Shown: positions 43,492 to 52,761, numbered from the stretch's first letter. The stretch is 64,000 nt of DNA from Rhizobium sp. ACO-34A (GCA_002600635.1 CP021371.1:1367001-1431000); one strand, 5' to 3'. Made by a program: numbers and translations. Notes: generated by a model from the letters alone, not told the origin.

Positions 43492-43992
43492 ATGCAGCAA
43501 CCCGTTCTCATCCGTGATGCCGTCGAGGCCGATCTCCCGGCGATCCGCGATATCTACAATCATGCGGTGGAGCACACGACCGCGATCTGGAACGAGGTGC
43601 TGATCGATGTCGATAACCGCCGCGCCTGGCTGGAACTGCGCCGTGCGAAAGGCTTTCCGGTGCTGGTGGCGGAGAAGGACGGCAAGGTGGCGGGCTACGC
43701 CTCCTATGGCGATTGGCGCGCCTTCGACGGTTATCGCCATACCGTCGAGCATTCCGTCTATGTCGACAAGGATTGCCGCGGTGGGGGCATCGGCAAGCAG
43801 TTGATGCTGGAGCTGATCGCGCGGGCAAAGGCCGCCGACATGCATGTGATGATCGCGGCGATCGAGGCGGAGAACAAGGCTTCCATCGCCCTGCACGAGC
43901 GTCTGGGTTTTCGCCTTGTCGGCATTCACCGGGAAGTAGGGATCAAGTTCGGCCGCTGGCTCGATCTGGCCGCGATGGAACTGAGGCTGTAA
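43492..43992 (+). CDS. GNAT N-acetyltransferase, phosphinothricin-acetyltransferase type
   Basis: A 166-residue acetyltransferase. It starts with LIRDAVEADLPAIRDIYNHAV and has the acetyl-CoA loop CRGGGIGKQLM and the C-terminal ENKASIALHERLGFRLVGIHREVG, all typical of the PAT/Bar-like branch, which often acetylates methionine derivatives. Divergent from the XRE-cupin gene. Its 3' end overlaps the convergent small membrane-protein gene. Confidence 0.92.
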   Translation: MQQPVLIRDAVEADLPAIRDIYNHAVEHTTAIWNEVLIDVDNRRAWLELRRAKGFPVLVAEKDGKVAGYASYGDWRAFDGYRHTVEHSVYVDKDCRGGGIGKQLMLELIARAKAADMHVMIAAIEAENKASIALHERLGFRLVGIHREVGIKFGRWLDLAAMELRL

Positions 43993-44272
43993 AGCCATCG
44001 AAGACGGCGAGTTCGCCATTGCCCTCGTAGCGGCGCATCTCGGGCGGTGTGCCCTTGTTGCGGCGATAGTGCCAGCTGGCATAGACGAGAAAGGCCGGCA
44101 GGGCTGCCGGCCAGAGGAAGCTTGCGACAAGTCCGAGGATGCGTGCACCATCCCAGCCGTTGCCGTTCGCCGTGCCCTCGACATAGGTCAACCCCATGAA
44201 GAGCGCAGCGGGCAGCAGCCAGAGAACGAGCGCGAGCGAAACCATCCGGAAATTACCGACAATACGAATCAA
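43943..44272 (-). CDS. small two-pass membrane protein, function unknown
   Basis: About 109 residues with two hydrophobic segments (about 10-30 and 44-66) and a positive, soluble C-terminus. The start is uncertain: TTG at 44272, or ATG at 44245, which would remove nine residues. The last 17 codons overlap the GNAT gene end on the opposite strand. No domain recognised. Confidence 0.6.
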   Translation of the reverse strand: MIRIVGNFRMVSLALVLWLLPAALFMGLTYVEGTANGNGWDGARILGLVASFLWPAALPAFLVYASWHYRRNKGTPPEMRRYEGNGELAVFDGFTASVPSRPDRASGRT

Positions 44273-44465
44273 TCTTGCCTAGAATACTCTGGAAATGTGG
44301 CCTTTTGACAAGCTCTGTTTGCGACGCACACGATGCGTTCGCCGGTGCGATTGCGGCAAATCCAAAGCGTGCCGCGTTTTTCCGGATTCGCTCCGCAGGT
44401 TCCAACTCCTTATTTCACCGCATGTCGTTGCCGCAAAACCGCTGCACACGCTTGCGCGTCCTGCC

Positions 44466-45203
44466 TCATTCGATGCGGGCGCGCAGCATGTCTCCACGAA
44501 TGGTGATCGTGGGTTTTGCCCCCGGCGTATTGGGCAGGGCGCTGTCCACGAATGAAGCGGTTGCCTCCACCAGATAGCTGATCGGGGTCGGCTGCAGGAA
44601 GCGCAGCGTTGCATCGAGCATCTTGCCGGAAAGCGCGATCGTCTCGTTCTGCATCACCTTTTCGAAGGTGATCCGCGCCCTGAGCGCCGCGCCGGAGATC
44701 GTCAGGTTTTCCGCATGGCCGTCGAGGCTGATATCGCCGGCGTCGCTGCGGATGTCGACCACGGAGAAATCTCCGTCGAGCCGGGTGCGTGCGGCCTTCT
44801 GGTCGACGATAACGGCCGAGCCGGGCCGAAGATCGGCCGCAAGTTCCATCGTGCAGTCCGACCAGTCAAGGAAACGCGGCGCGCTGCCGACATCGACGAC
44901 CAGCGTATTGCCATCGACCCGCATCGCGCCGCCCGCCGGGCAGGCATCGGAAAACCAGCCGGAATGCCAGATCGCGCCCCAACCCCGGCGCTCCCCCTTG
45001 AGTTCGGCGACATGCGGACCTTCCGCGCCGGTGGTGATACGGATGTCGCTGGCCGCTCCCTCGACCCGGATCGTCGAGACCTCGGAAATATCGACAGGGC
45101 CGGCAAGGCTGTCGCGGGTGGAAATGAAGGCAACGGCTCCATCGATCAGCGCGAGCGCGAGGATCGTGCCGGCGACGGAGAGGAGGGCGGTTCGGACTTT
45201 CAT
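44466..45203 (-). CDS. exported beta-rich protein, DUF4097-like
   Basis: A 245-residue protein with an N-terminal hydrophobic signal or anchor (VRTALLSVAGTILALALID). The body is a run of short beta strands of the type seen in DUF4097/adhesin-like solenoids (TIRVEGAASDIRITTGAEG, VVDIRSDAGDISLDGHAENLTI). Two cysteines occur in DACPAGG and DCTMEL, which could form a disulfide in the periplasm. ATG at 45203. It is divergent from the membrane-anchored AraC gene. Assignment to DUF4097 is a resemblance only. Confidence 0.68.
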   Translation of the reverse strand: MKVRTALLSVAGTILALALIDGAVAFISTRDSLAGPVDISEVSTIRVEGAASDIRITTGAEGPHVAELKGERRGWGAIWHSGWFSDACPAGGAMRVDGNTLVVDVGSAPRFLDWSDCTMELAADLRPGSAVIVDQKAARTRLDGDFSVVDIRSDAGDISLDGHAENLTISGAALRARITFEKVMQNETIALSGKMLDATLRFLQPTPISYLVEATASFVDSALPNTPGAKPTITIRGDMLRARIE

Positions 45204-45334
45204 GGATCATGCTCCTTTGGATGTGAGATGTCCTCATCGAGCATGCCGGGCGTTGCGGCCGCGACCTTGATCGCGTTTCAGGTCGACCTCGAACGCGCTT
45301 TCGGGCCATATGGCGGCATCAGATCTTATTCCTC

Positions 45335-46438
45335 ATGCCTGCCGACCTGCCGATGATCTTCGTACCGCTATCCTTCGCCGTCTCGCTTTTCCTCGCCACC
45401 TTTCTCGTGCGGCTCCTGCTGCAGGGACGCGAAAGCCTTGCCCGCAATCATCTCTTCGTGCTGCTGGTGGCGCTTTATGTGGTGCAGACCCTGCTGGTCG
45501 GCCTGCGCTGGGGTTATGGCGTGATCGCCATCCTGCCGCTCCTGTCGCTGCTGGCGAGCCTCGTGCCGCCGCTGACCTATCTTGCCTTTCGCGATCTCGC
45601 CCGCGAGGAGGGAAGCGGCATTTCGCTCCGCGACTGGCCGCATCTCCTGCCGACGCTGGCGCTTGCCGTCTTGCTTCCGGTGTGGCGCAGTTCCATCGAT
45701 CTTCTGATCATCGCGGAATTCCTTGGCTATGGCGCAGCGCTCGCCTGGATCGCCCGCCTTGGTACCGATGGTCTCGTCGCCTCCCGTCTCGATGGTTCGC
45801 TGCGCTCTCATCGCTCGCTGGTGCTGGCCGCTCTTACGCTGATCTCGTCGGCCCTGACCGACGTCGCCATCAGCCTCGACATGGCGCTGGGCGGCGGGCG
45901 GCATTCCGCCATGGTGGTCTCGGCGGCAACCACCGTCATCCTGCTCCTGCTCGGCATTGCAGCCGTCGTTGCCGGCACGGAAGAGGGGTCTGGCGATGTG
46001 GAGGAGACGCCAGCAGAAGGCACCGAGGCATATTCCGCAACACCGGAGGTGTCAGGCGAGGATGAGGCGGTTGCAGCCCGTCTCGACCGGTTGATCCGCG
46101 AACGGCGTCTCTATGCCGATACCGGCCTCAATCTCGGCAAGCTCGCCCGCCGCATGGGCCTGCCGGCCCGTTCCGTTTCCCATGCGGTAAACCGTGTCCA
46201 CGGCATGAGCGTTTCGCAATATGTCAACAATTTCCGCGTCGCCGGGGCCTGCCGGCTTCTGGCTGAAACGGATATGCCCGTCACCCGCATCGTCTTCGAG
46301 GCGGGCTTCATGACCAAGTCGAATTTCAACCGCGAATTCCTGCGGGTAACCGGCATGAACCCGACGCGCTGGCGTGGGGAAAATGCCGTCGCGATGGCCA
46401 CCGATACGGCCGGTCAGCCGCCGAAGAAGTTGAAATAG
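45335..46438 (+). CDS. membrane-anchored AraC-family regulator
   Basis: A 367-residue protein with seven or so hydrophobic segments in the first 215 residues, a short acidic linker (about 220-250), then an AraC-type double helix-turn-helix (about 258-355: LNLGKLARRMGLPARSVSHAVNRV, TRIVFEAGFMTKSNFNREFLRVTGMNP). Thus the DNA-binding part is tethered to the inner membrane. The neighbouring divergent exported protein is a candidate target. ATG at 45335. Confidence 0.88.
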   Translation: MPADLPMIFVPLSFAVSLFLATFLVRLLLQGRESLARNHLFVLLVALYVVQTLLVGLRWGYGVIAILPLLSLLASLVPPLTYLAFRDLAREEGSGISLRDWPHLLPTLALAVLLPVWRSSIDLLIIAEFLGYGAALAWIARLGTDGLVASRLDGSLRSHRSLVLAALTLISSALTDVAISLDMALGGGRHSAMVVSAATTVILLLLGIAAVVAGTEEGSGDVEETPAEGTEAYSATPEVSGEDEAVAARLDRLIRERRLYADTGLNLGKLARRMGLPARSVSHAVNRVHGMSVSQYVNNFRVAGACRLLAETDMPVTRIVFEAGFMTKSNFNREFLRVTGMNPTRWRGENAVAMATDTAGQPPKKLK

Positions 46439-46560
46439 GCCCAGACCAGCACGAAAGCCGCGATGATGCCGGCAACGATCAGGGCTTTCTTCAGCCCCGG
46501 CGGTACCTTCTTCGGTTCCTTGGGCTTCGGCGGTTTCCTGAATTCGACGACATTGTTCAC
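46414..46560 (-). CDS. small single-pass membrane protein
   Basis: A 48-residue protein from GTG at 46560: NNVVEFRKPPKPKEPKKVPP, then KKALIVAGIIAAFVLVWAYF as a C-terminal helix. A proline/lysine-rich cytoplasmic part is followed by one membrane segment. AAGGGA lies about 9 nt before the GTG. Its end overlaps the AraC gene end by 25 bp. I recall similar short proteins in rhizobia but no function. Confidence 0.62.
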   Translation of the reverse strand: MNNVVEFRKPPKPKEPKKVPPGLKKALIVAGIIAAFVLVWAYFNFFGG

Positions 46561-46596
46561 GCGGATGATTCCCTTGGATGCTGTGGCGCGGAACTT

Positions 46597-46945
46597 AGAG
46601 CAATTCCAGCAAAAGTGGGAACCGGTTTTGCGTCCGGAAATGTGCAAAACGAAGAAATAGAGCAATTCCAGCAAAAGTGCGAAGCGGTTTTGTGGGAGTG
46701 AGTGGGGAGGCTCGCTCGGTACAATGGAGTGTCGGTTTGGGCAGTGTGCTCGCCGTTTCCCCCTCTGGTCTGCCGACCATCTCCCCCACAAGGGGGGAGA
46801 AACATCGGGGTGTCGCCCTGCCCATGTTTACCGGATACAGGGTGGACTACTTCTTCATTGGTTAGCCGAAAGATGCGACACTAGTCACACGGTGGTCTCC
46901 CCCCTTGTGGGGGGAGATGCCTGGCAAGGCAGAGGGGGAAGCCCG
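46597..46945. repeat. tandem short repeats plus a 200-bp inverted element
   Basis: Two adjacent copies of AGAGCAATTCCAGCAAAAGTG occur at 46597 and 46659. The second part (about 46738-46945) starts CCCCCTCTGGTCTGCCGACC and ends GGCAAGGCAGAGGGGGAAG, the same inverted element as at 42660-42838. The 456-bp gap to 47016 holds no gene. Confidence 0.78.
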
Positions 46946-47016
46946 GAGCGCCGTTGTGTCATGCAACGCGCCATCAATGGCTTGTATAATCGAGCCTTTG
47001 ATGGTGCGTCTTTTCA

Positions 47017-47427
47017 TCAAGCCTCGGGTTCGAACACCATCGAATGGCCGTTGATGCAATAGCGCAGGCCGGTCGGCTTGGGGCCGTCGGGGAAGACGTG
47101 GCCGAGATGACCGCCGCAATTGGCGCAGCGGATTTCCGTGCGCACCATGCCGTAGGAAGCATCGCGGTGCTCGGTCACGGCGCCGGGCTTTACCGGTTCG
47201 AAATAGCTCGGCCAGCCGCAGCCGGCATCGAACTTGGTGTCGGAATAAAACAGCGGCTCATCGCAGGCCGCACAGCGATAAAGGCCTTTTTCGGAGGAGT
47301 TCCAGTAGGGGCCGGTGAAGGCCCGTTCGGTGCCGTGCTCGCGCAGGATATGATACTGTTCCGGCGTCAGCTGTTCGCGCCACTCGGCATCGCTCTTCTC
47401 GATCTTCGGTTTGACGGGGTCTGCCAT
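47017..47427 (-). CDS. msrB: peptide-methionine (R)-S-oxide reductase MsrB
   Basis: A 136-residue repair enzyme for methionine-R-sulfoxide. Zinc-binding pairs CAACDEP and CANCGGH are present. The catalytic motif is RYCINGHSM, with the reactive Cys. [11 protein letters not shown] and [11 protein letters not shown] are family hallmarks. ATG at 47427 has GGAG 6 nt upstream; the ATG at 47433 would be too close to it. Cytoplasmic, single gene. Confidence 0.96.
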   Translation of the reverse strand: MADPVKPKIEKSDAEWREQLTPEQYHILREHGTERAFTGPYWNSSEKGLYRCAACDEPLFYSDTKFDAGCGWPSYFEPVKPGAVTEHRDASYGMVRTEIRCANCGGHLGHVFPDGPKPTGLRYCINGHSMVFEPEA

Positions 47428-47595
47428 GATCATCTCCTTGTTTTCCTCCTAGATAGGACGCAGACCGATCGGCGGCAATGTCGGACATGCGGGATCCGGC
47501 GGCATGTTCTCCGGAAGGATCGCTGATCTGATACGCCGGCCGATCCGACATCTCGACGTTGGTCGGTACAGCGTTCAATCGACAGGATTGACAGT

Positions 47596-47613
47596 CTACC
47601 TATTGGTAGGTAG
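47596..47613. promoter_or_regulatory. TetR operator, site 1 (own promoter)
   Basis: CTACCTATTGGTAGGTAG, with CTACC/GGTAG arms, lies 10 bp before the TetR start. It shares 14 of 18 bases with 48242-48259. Confidence 0.72.
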
Positions 47614-47622
47614 ATAAGCTTC

Positions 47623-48207
47623 ATGAGCAATCTTTCCACCACCTCGGACGATATTCTCCGCTGTGCCCGCACGCTGATCATTGCGGGCGGTTACAACGGA
47701 TTCAGCTATGCCGACATCGCCGATGTCGTCGGCATCCGCAAGGCCAGTATCCATCACCATTTCCCCGCCAAATCCGATCTGGTTCGTACCTTGGTCACGC
47801 GCTATCGCGAGGAGGCGGAAGCCGGGCTTGCCGCGCTCGAGCGTAACGTAACGGACCCCATGGCGCAGCTGCACGCCTATGCCGGATACTGGCGGGCCTG
47901 CATCGTCGATGTCACGGAACCATTTTGCGTCTGCGCCCTGTTGGCATCCCAGATCCCGGTGCTTCCGGAGGATGTCGTCGCGGAGGTGAGGGCCCATTTC
48001 CGTTCCCTGTCGCGCTGGCTGGCCTCGGTGCTGCGGCGGGGCGGCGCGGAGGGCGTCATCACGCTTTCCGGAACCGCTGAGGCGGAGGCCGAGGTTTTCA
48101 TGGCCACGTTACACGGCGCCATGCTGTCGGCCCGTGCCTATGGCGATCCCGCGGTGTTCGAGGCGATCATCGACCCCTTGCTTCTTCGTCTCGACGCGCG
48201 CGGATAA
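47623..48207 (+). CDS. TetR-family transcriptional regulator
   Basis: A 194-residue regulator. Helix-turn-helix at about 23-55 (GFSYADIADVVGIRKASIHHHFPAKSDLV). The C-terminal ligand domain has CVCALLASQIPVLP, with a cysteine pair, resembling the YxaF/LmrA branch. Very similar palindromes in front of this gene and of the next gene imply that it represses both itself and the downstream membrane protein. Ligand unknown. Confidence 0.9.
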   Translation: MSNLSTTSDDILRCARTLIIAGGYNGFSYADIADVVGIRKASIHHHFPAKSDLVRTLVTRYREEAEAGLAALERNVTDPMAQLHAYAGYWRACIVDVTEPFCVCALLASQIPVLPEDVVAEVRAHFRSLSRWLASVLRRGGAEGVITLSGTAEAEAEVFMATLHGAMLSARAYGDPAVFEAIIDPLLLRLDARG

Positions 48208-48241
48208 TGCCGCGCGGAGAGATCTGTTTTTATCTCAAAAA

Positions 48242-48259
48242 CTACCAACTAGTAGGTAG
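48242..48259. promoter_or_regulatory. TetR operator, site 2 (downstream gene)
   Basis: CTACCAACTAGTAGGTAG matches site 1 in the pattern CTACC-n(8)-GGTAG. It lies 36 bp before the membrane-protein start codon. Confidence 0.72.
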
Positions 48260-48295
48260 TTTAGGCAATGTTTCGAAACGTGAAAGGTTTTGCGC

Positions 48296-48784
48296 ATGTT
48301 TGGAATTTCTCCTCTCGGCTGGCTTCATACGCTCGGCAGCCTGCCTGCCATCCCCGTCGCCTTCTACATGTTCGCCCGTCATGGGCGAATCGTGCCCCGG
48401 TCGATTCCGGGTGGCGTTTATTTCGTGTCGATGCTGATCGGTGCCGCCACGGTATTTCTCGTCGCCCACCAGCCGGTCAGTTATGTCATCGGCCTCATCA
48501 CCGCGTTGCTGGTGCTTGCCGGTTATGGAGCGGGGCTGCTGCCGGTTTCTCCGCGCTTGGCACGCTATGTCGAGACCATCTGTCTGAGCCTGTCCGCCTT
48601 TTTCCTGATGCTGCCCACTGTCAGCGAGATCCTGCGGCGGGTGCCTGACGGGCATCCTTTCGTCACAAGGCTCGATGCGCCGCTTCTCCTCGGCTGCCAG
48701 GCCGGCCTGCTCGTCATCCTCGTCATCGGCCTTTCGGCGCAGATCCTCTACCTGCGCGGAAAAGGTGCGGTGGCTCGCGGCTGA
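48296..48784 (+). CDS. multi-pass membrane protein under TetR control
   Basis: A 162-residue inner-membrane protein with about five hydrophobic segments and few charges; no family recognised. ATG at 48296 follows GAAAGG. Its only visible context is the TetR operator upstream, so it probably responds to the TetR ligand, perhaps a toxic or lipid-like compound. The region 48785-49045 after it shows nothing recognisable. Confidence 0.75.
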   Translation: MFGISPLGWLHTLGSLPAIPVAFYMFARHGRIVPRSIPGGVYFVSMLIGAATVFLVAHQPVSYVIGLITALLVLAGYGAGLLPVSPRLARYVETICLSLSAFFLMLPTVSEILRRVPDGHPFVTRLDAPLLLGCQAGLLVILVIGLSAQILYLRGKGAVARG

Positions 48785-49045
48785 GGCGCGAGCGGTCTCG
48801 GAAAGCCGTGCTGTATGGCCAATCAGCGCTCTTGATTCTGAAGGCGGCCTCGTCAGTCATTGCGACGCCGCCATGATCGGCGTGGCCGGCCCGCCGAGCA
48901 CGCTCAAGCAAATTTGAAAGCGTTGTCCGTTGGCTTCCTCCTGTCATCTTCCGAACTTGCTTGAGGCTGCTGGCCATTTGTCCTAACAACGGACGCTCGG
49001 AATATTTCGGGAGATCAGGCTGCGGGAAGCGGCAAGGGAGCATCG

Positions 49046-51433
49046 ATGACAGGAGACGGGGCGACCCTGACATTTCTTGCCATGGCCCTGCCGTTTGTGG
49101 CTGCGATTCTTTCCCCGCTTATCGTGCGTCGACTGGGCGCCAATGCTGCCTGGTTCATCGCGCTCGCTCCGTTGGCCGCCTTTGTCCATCTCCTGCGCTT
49201 CGTGCCGGAGATTGCCCGCGGCGAAGTGGTCACCGGCGGTTATGCCTGGGTGCCGAGCCTTAATCTCAGCTTTTCCTGGTTTCTCGACGGTCTCTCGCTC
49301 ACCTTCGCGCTGCTGATCACCGGCATCGGCACGCTGATCGTGCTTTATGCCGGCGGCTACCTGAAGGGCCATCCGCAGCAGGGACGCTTCTTTTCCTTCA
49401 TCCTCATGTTCATGGGCGCCATGCTCGGCGTGGTGATGTCGGACAGCTTCCTGATGCTCTTCGTCTTCTGGGAGCTGACTTCGATCACCTCCTTCCTGCT
49501 GATCGGCTTCGATCATGAGCGGGAGGCCTCGCGCCGCGCGGCGCTGCAGGCGCTGGTGGTGACGGGCGGCGGCGGACTGGCACTGCTGGCCGGGCTGATC
49601 TTCATCTGGAACATCACCGGCACCACCCAGCTTTCGCTGCTGGTTCATGCCGACGATATCCTGCGGCAGAGCCCGTTCTACATGGCGGCGCTGTTTCTGG
49701 TGCTCGGCGGCGCCTTCACCAAATCCGCCCAGTTTCCCTTCCATTTCTGGCTGCCCAACGCCATGGAAGCGCCGACCCCGGTCTCGGCCTATCTGCATTC
49801 GGCCACCATGGTGAAGGCCGGCGTCTATCTGCTGATGCGGCTCAATCCGGTGATGGGCGCCACGCCCGCCTGGGAAATCCTGCTGCCCTTCTTCGGCGGC
49901 ATCACGCTGCTGGTCGGCGCTCTCCTTGCCATCCGTCAGACGGATCTCAAGCTGATGCTGGCCTATACCACGGTCGCCTCGCTCGGCCTGCTGGTCATGC
50001 TGACGGGCTTCGGCTCGCCCTATGCGGTGGAGGCCGCCGTCCTCTATCTGGTCGCCCATTCGCTGTTCAAGGGCGCGCTCTTCATGGTCGCCGGCCTCAT
50101 CGATCACGAGACCGGCACGCGCGACGTGACGAAGCTCGGCGGCCTGCGCGCCGCCATGCCGGTCACCTTCGCCGCCGCCCTTCTTGCCGCCATCTCCATG
50201 GCCGGCCTGCCACCCTTCTTCGGCTTTCTCGCCAAGGAGGAGATCTATGCGGCACTCGCCGGCTCCAGCCCGCGCTCCGTCGTCTTCACGCTCGCCGCAA
50301 TCATCGGCAACGCACTGATGTTCGCGATTGGGTTCGCTGTCGCCTTGAAACCCTTCATCGGGCGGAAGGTGGAAACGCCGAAGCGCGCCCATGAAGGACC
50401 GGTTCTCCTTTGGTTCGGACCGCTCGTTCTGGCGCTCGGCGGTCTCGCCGCTGCCGTCTTCTCGGATGCATGGCACTGGGCGGTTTCCTCTCCCATGGCC
50501 AGCGCCGTTTCCGGCGTGACGAAGAACGTCACCATCTCCCTCGAACCGCATATCGGTCTGCCGCTGGCGCTTTCCGGCATCACTGTTATCCTCGGCGTCC
50601 TCGTCTATCTCGGCCTTTCCCGCGCCCGCGAGGCCATGGAGCGCCTGCTCGACATTCTCGGTCCCGGCCCGGATCGCGGCTTCGATGTCTTCATTCGCGG
50701 TCTCGTGCGCTTCGCCTTCGGCGTGACGCGGGTCATCCAGAATGGACGGCTCGATGTCTACGTCACCTTCACCTTCGCGCTTCTCGCGCTAGTGCTGCTG
50801 GTTCCGCTCTTCGCCTTCGACGAACTGCCGAAGATGCCGGTCTGGCCTGACGACGTGCGCTTCCACGAACTGGCGCTTTTCGCCATCGCCATCATCGGCC
50901 TCGTCGCCGTGCTGCGCTCGAAGGACCGCCTGACGGCAATCGTCTCGCTCGGCATTCAGGGCTTCGCCGTTGCCGTCATCTACCTGCTGTTCGGCGCGCC
51001 CGACCTGTCGTTCACCCAGTTCATGGTGGAGACGCTGTCGGTCGTCATCCTCGCGCTGGTCATGACCCGGCTGAGGCTGTCGCCCGCCGATCACCGTACT
51101 CCGGTCGAACGTATCGTCGATGGCGCCATCGCCATTGCCTGCGGCCTCGGCTTCTCGCTGTTGCTCCTGAAGGCGACCCAGGTTCCGTTCGACACGGCGC
51201 TTACCGATTTCTTCAACGCCTATTCAAAGGTGATCGCCCACGGCGCCAATGTCGTGAATGTCATCATCGTCGATTTCCGCGGCACGGATACGCTCGGCGA
51301 AATCTCGGTGGTGATGATTACCGGTCTCGCCATCCTCGCGCTGATCCGCATCCGGGTGACGCCCGTTGCTGCCGGACAGAAATCCGTCGCCGCGATCGAG
51401 GCCGAAAATGCCGGGAAGGAACGGACGCCGTGA
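49046..51433 (+). CDS. mnhA: Mrp/Pha cation-proton antiporter subunit A
   Basis: A 795-residue inner-membrane subunit with about 20 hydrophobic segments, homologous to NuoL of complex I. The core contains LMLFVFWELTSITSFLLIG (with the key Glu) and FPFHFWLPNAMEAPTPVSAYLHSATMVKAGVY (Lys). The C-terminal third (from about residue 590) is the MrpA-specific extension. ATG at 49046 with AAGGGAG. First gene of the A-B-C-(repeats)-D-E-F-G operon. The Mrp complex exchanges Na+ or K+ for protons. Confidence 0.95.
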   Translation: MTGDGATLTFLAMALPFVAAILSPLIVRRLGANAAWFIALAPLAAFVHLLRFVPEIARGEVVTGGYAWVPSLNLSFSWFLDGLSLTFALLITGIGTLIVLYAGGYLKGHPQQGRFFSFILMFMGAMLGVVMSDSFLMLFVFWELTSITSFLLIGFDHEREASRRAALQALVVTGGGGLALLAGLIFIWNITGTTQLSLLVHADDILRQSPFYMAALFLVLGGAFTKSAQFPFHFWLPNAMEAPTPVSAYLHSATMVKAGVYLLMRLNPVMGATPAWEILLPFFGGITLLVGALLAIRQTDLKLMLAYTTVASLGLLVMLTGFGSPYAVEAAVLYLVAHSLFKGALFMVAGLIDHETGTRDVTKLGGLRAAMPVTFAAALLAAISMAGLPPFFGFLAKEEIYAALAGSSPRSVVFTLAAIIGNALMFAIGFAVALKPFIGRKVETPKRAHEGPVLLWFGPLVLALGGLAAAVFSDAWHWAVSSPMASAVSGVTKNVTISLEPHIGLPLALSGITVILGVLVYLGLSRAREAMERLLDILGPGPDRGFDVFIRGLVRFAFGVTRVIQNGRLDVYVTFTFALLALVLLVPLFAFDELPKMPVWPDDVRFHELALFAIAIIGLVAVLRSKDRLTAIVSLGIQGFAVAVIYLLFGAPDLSFTQFMVETLSVVILALVMTRLRLSPADHRTPVERIVDGAIAIACGLGFSLLLLKATQVPFDTALTDFFNAYSKVIAHGANVVNVIIVDFRGTDTLGEISVVMITGLAILALIRIRVTPVAAGQKSVAAIEAENAGKERTP

Positions 51434-51849
51434 ACACGATCATCTTCCGGGTTCTCGCCCCGTTCATCACCGCGCTGATGCTGATGTTTTCGGTCTTTGT
51501 GCTGCTGCGCGGTCATAACGAGCCGGGCGGCGGTTTCATCGGCGGGCTGATCGCGGCCTCCGCCTTCGCCATCTATGGCATCGCCTTCGGTGTGCAGGCC
51601 GTGCGCCGGTCGCTTCGTTTTCACCCGCTGTCGATTGCCGGAGCGGGGCTTCTGCTCTCGACGCTCTCCGGCGTGATTTCAGCGGGCTTCGGCGTGCCGT
51701 TCATGACCGGGCTGTGGATCTATCCTGAAGTGCTCGGCGTCGAGGTTCCGCTGGCGACCGTGATGTCCTTCGATGTCGGCGTTTATCTCGTCGTTGTCGG
51801 CGCGATCACCTCGATTGCGCTGGCGCTGGAAGAAAGGGAGCTGGACTGA
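51430..51849 (+). CDS. mnhB: Mrp/Pha antiporter subunit B
   Basis: A 139-residue membrane subunit with four hydrophobic segments and the MnhB signature LRGHNEPGGGFIGGLIAASAFA. It starts with GTG at 51430 inside the end of subunit A (GTGA overlap of 4 bases). In some rhizobia A and B are fused; here they are separate genes. Confidence 0.95.
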   Translation: MNTIIFRVLAPFITALMLMFSVFVLLRGHNEPGGGFIGGLIAASAFAIYGIAFGVQAVRRSLRFHPLSIAGAGLLLSTLSGVISAGFGVPFMTGLWIYPEVLGVEVPLATVMSFDVGVYLVVVGAITSIALALEERELD

Positions 51850-52226
51850 TGGAAGTCCTGCTGTGCGGCCTCGTCGGCATCTTTTTTGCCGCTGCATTCT
51901 ATCTGATGATGTCGAAACATGTCGTGCGCCTCCTGCTTGGGATCGCCGTCCTCGGCAATGCGGTGAACCTCCTGCTGTTCACCGCCGGCCGGTTGACCCG
52001 CGAGGTACCGCCGATCATACCCGCCGGGGCCGACACGCTTTCCGCCGCTGCCGCCAACCCGCTGCCGCAGGCCCTCATCCTGACGGCGATCGTCATCTCC
52101 TTCTCCTTCTTCTGCTTCCTGCTGGTGCTCGCCTACCGCGCCTATCAGGACCTCGGAACCGACGACACCGACGACATGCGCGCCGCCGAACCGAAGGCCG
52201 AGCCGCTGCCGCCGTTGGGGTATTGA
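51849..52226 (+). CDS. mnhC: Mrp/Pha antiporter subunit C
   Basis: A 125-residue NuoK-like subunit with three hydrophobic segments (GLVGIFFAAAFYLMMSKHVVR, LGIAVLGNAVNLLLF, PLPQALILTAIVISFSFFCF). The ATG at 51849 overlaps the subunit B stop by one base. It is followed by a 535-bp block of repeats, unlike every other junction in this operon. Confidence 0.94.
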   Translation: MEVLLCGLVGIFFAAAFYLMMSKHVVRLLLGIAVLGNAVNLLLFTAGRLTREVPPIIPAGADTLSAAAANPLPQALILTAIVISFSFFCFLLVLAYRAYQDLGTDDTDDMRAAEPKAEPLPPLGY

Positions 52227-52239
52227 CGATGGATCTTGC

Positions 52240-52740
52240 GAAGATGCTCACCCGTTCGGCTGATGGTCGGTGCTCGGTGGCTGCCTACCATTTCGCGGCC
52301 ACCCCTCTCTGCCCTGCCGGCGTTCGTTGCTGCAATCGATTCACTGGATCGATTGCTCCGCTTCGCGGATCGCTCCTTACCCCCCTCATGGGGGGAGCCC
52401 GGCAAGAAGCGCTGGCGACGTTTTCCGATTCAGAACACGTTATGTGGCTTCATCCGGTGGGTATTTTGAAGCACGAAGGCTGCCACGATCCGATCTCCCC
52501 CCTTGAGGGGGAGATGCCCGGCAGGGCAGAGGGGGGTGGCCCCACGGCATGCCATTACTTTCCAACCCTCAGCGGTCGCGAGCATATGGCCGCCCTTGCC
52601 CCCAACCCTCTCCCCGCGAGCGGGGAGAGGGGACGTGTCTTGCTCGTGTCTCGCAGGGGAGTGGGACGGTTCCGCATATCCCTTCGCCCCGTCAAAACGG
52701 GGAGAAGGTGCCGGCAGGCGGATGAGGGGCGATGCTCCCT
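52240..52740. repeat. repeat block inserted between mnhC and mnhD
   Basis: About 52300-52540 holds the 200-bp inverted element (CACCCCTCTCTGCCCTGCCG ... GGCAGGGCAGAGGGGGGTGG). About 52590-52730 is a RIME-like element with two hairpins (CCCTCTCCCCGC/GCGGGGAGAGGGG and CCCCGTCAAAACGGGG) in the opposite orientation to 7720-7832. The 175-codon frame across it is not coding. Confidence 0.82.
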
Positions 52741-52761
52741 GCTGGCGGGGGAACGTCTCTG

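Noticed and set aside
48983..50551. 522-codon open frame on the minus strand
   Set aside because: Antisense to subunit A of the antiporter, which has all its family motifs.
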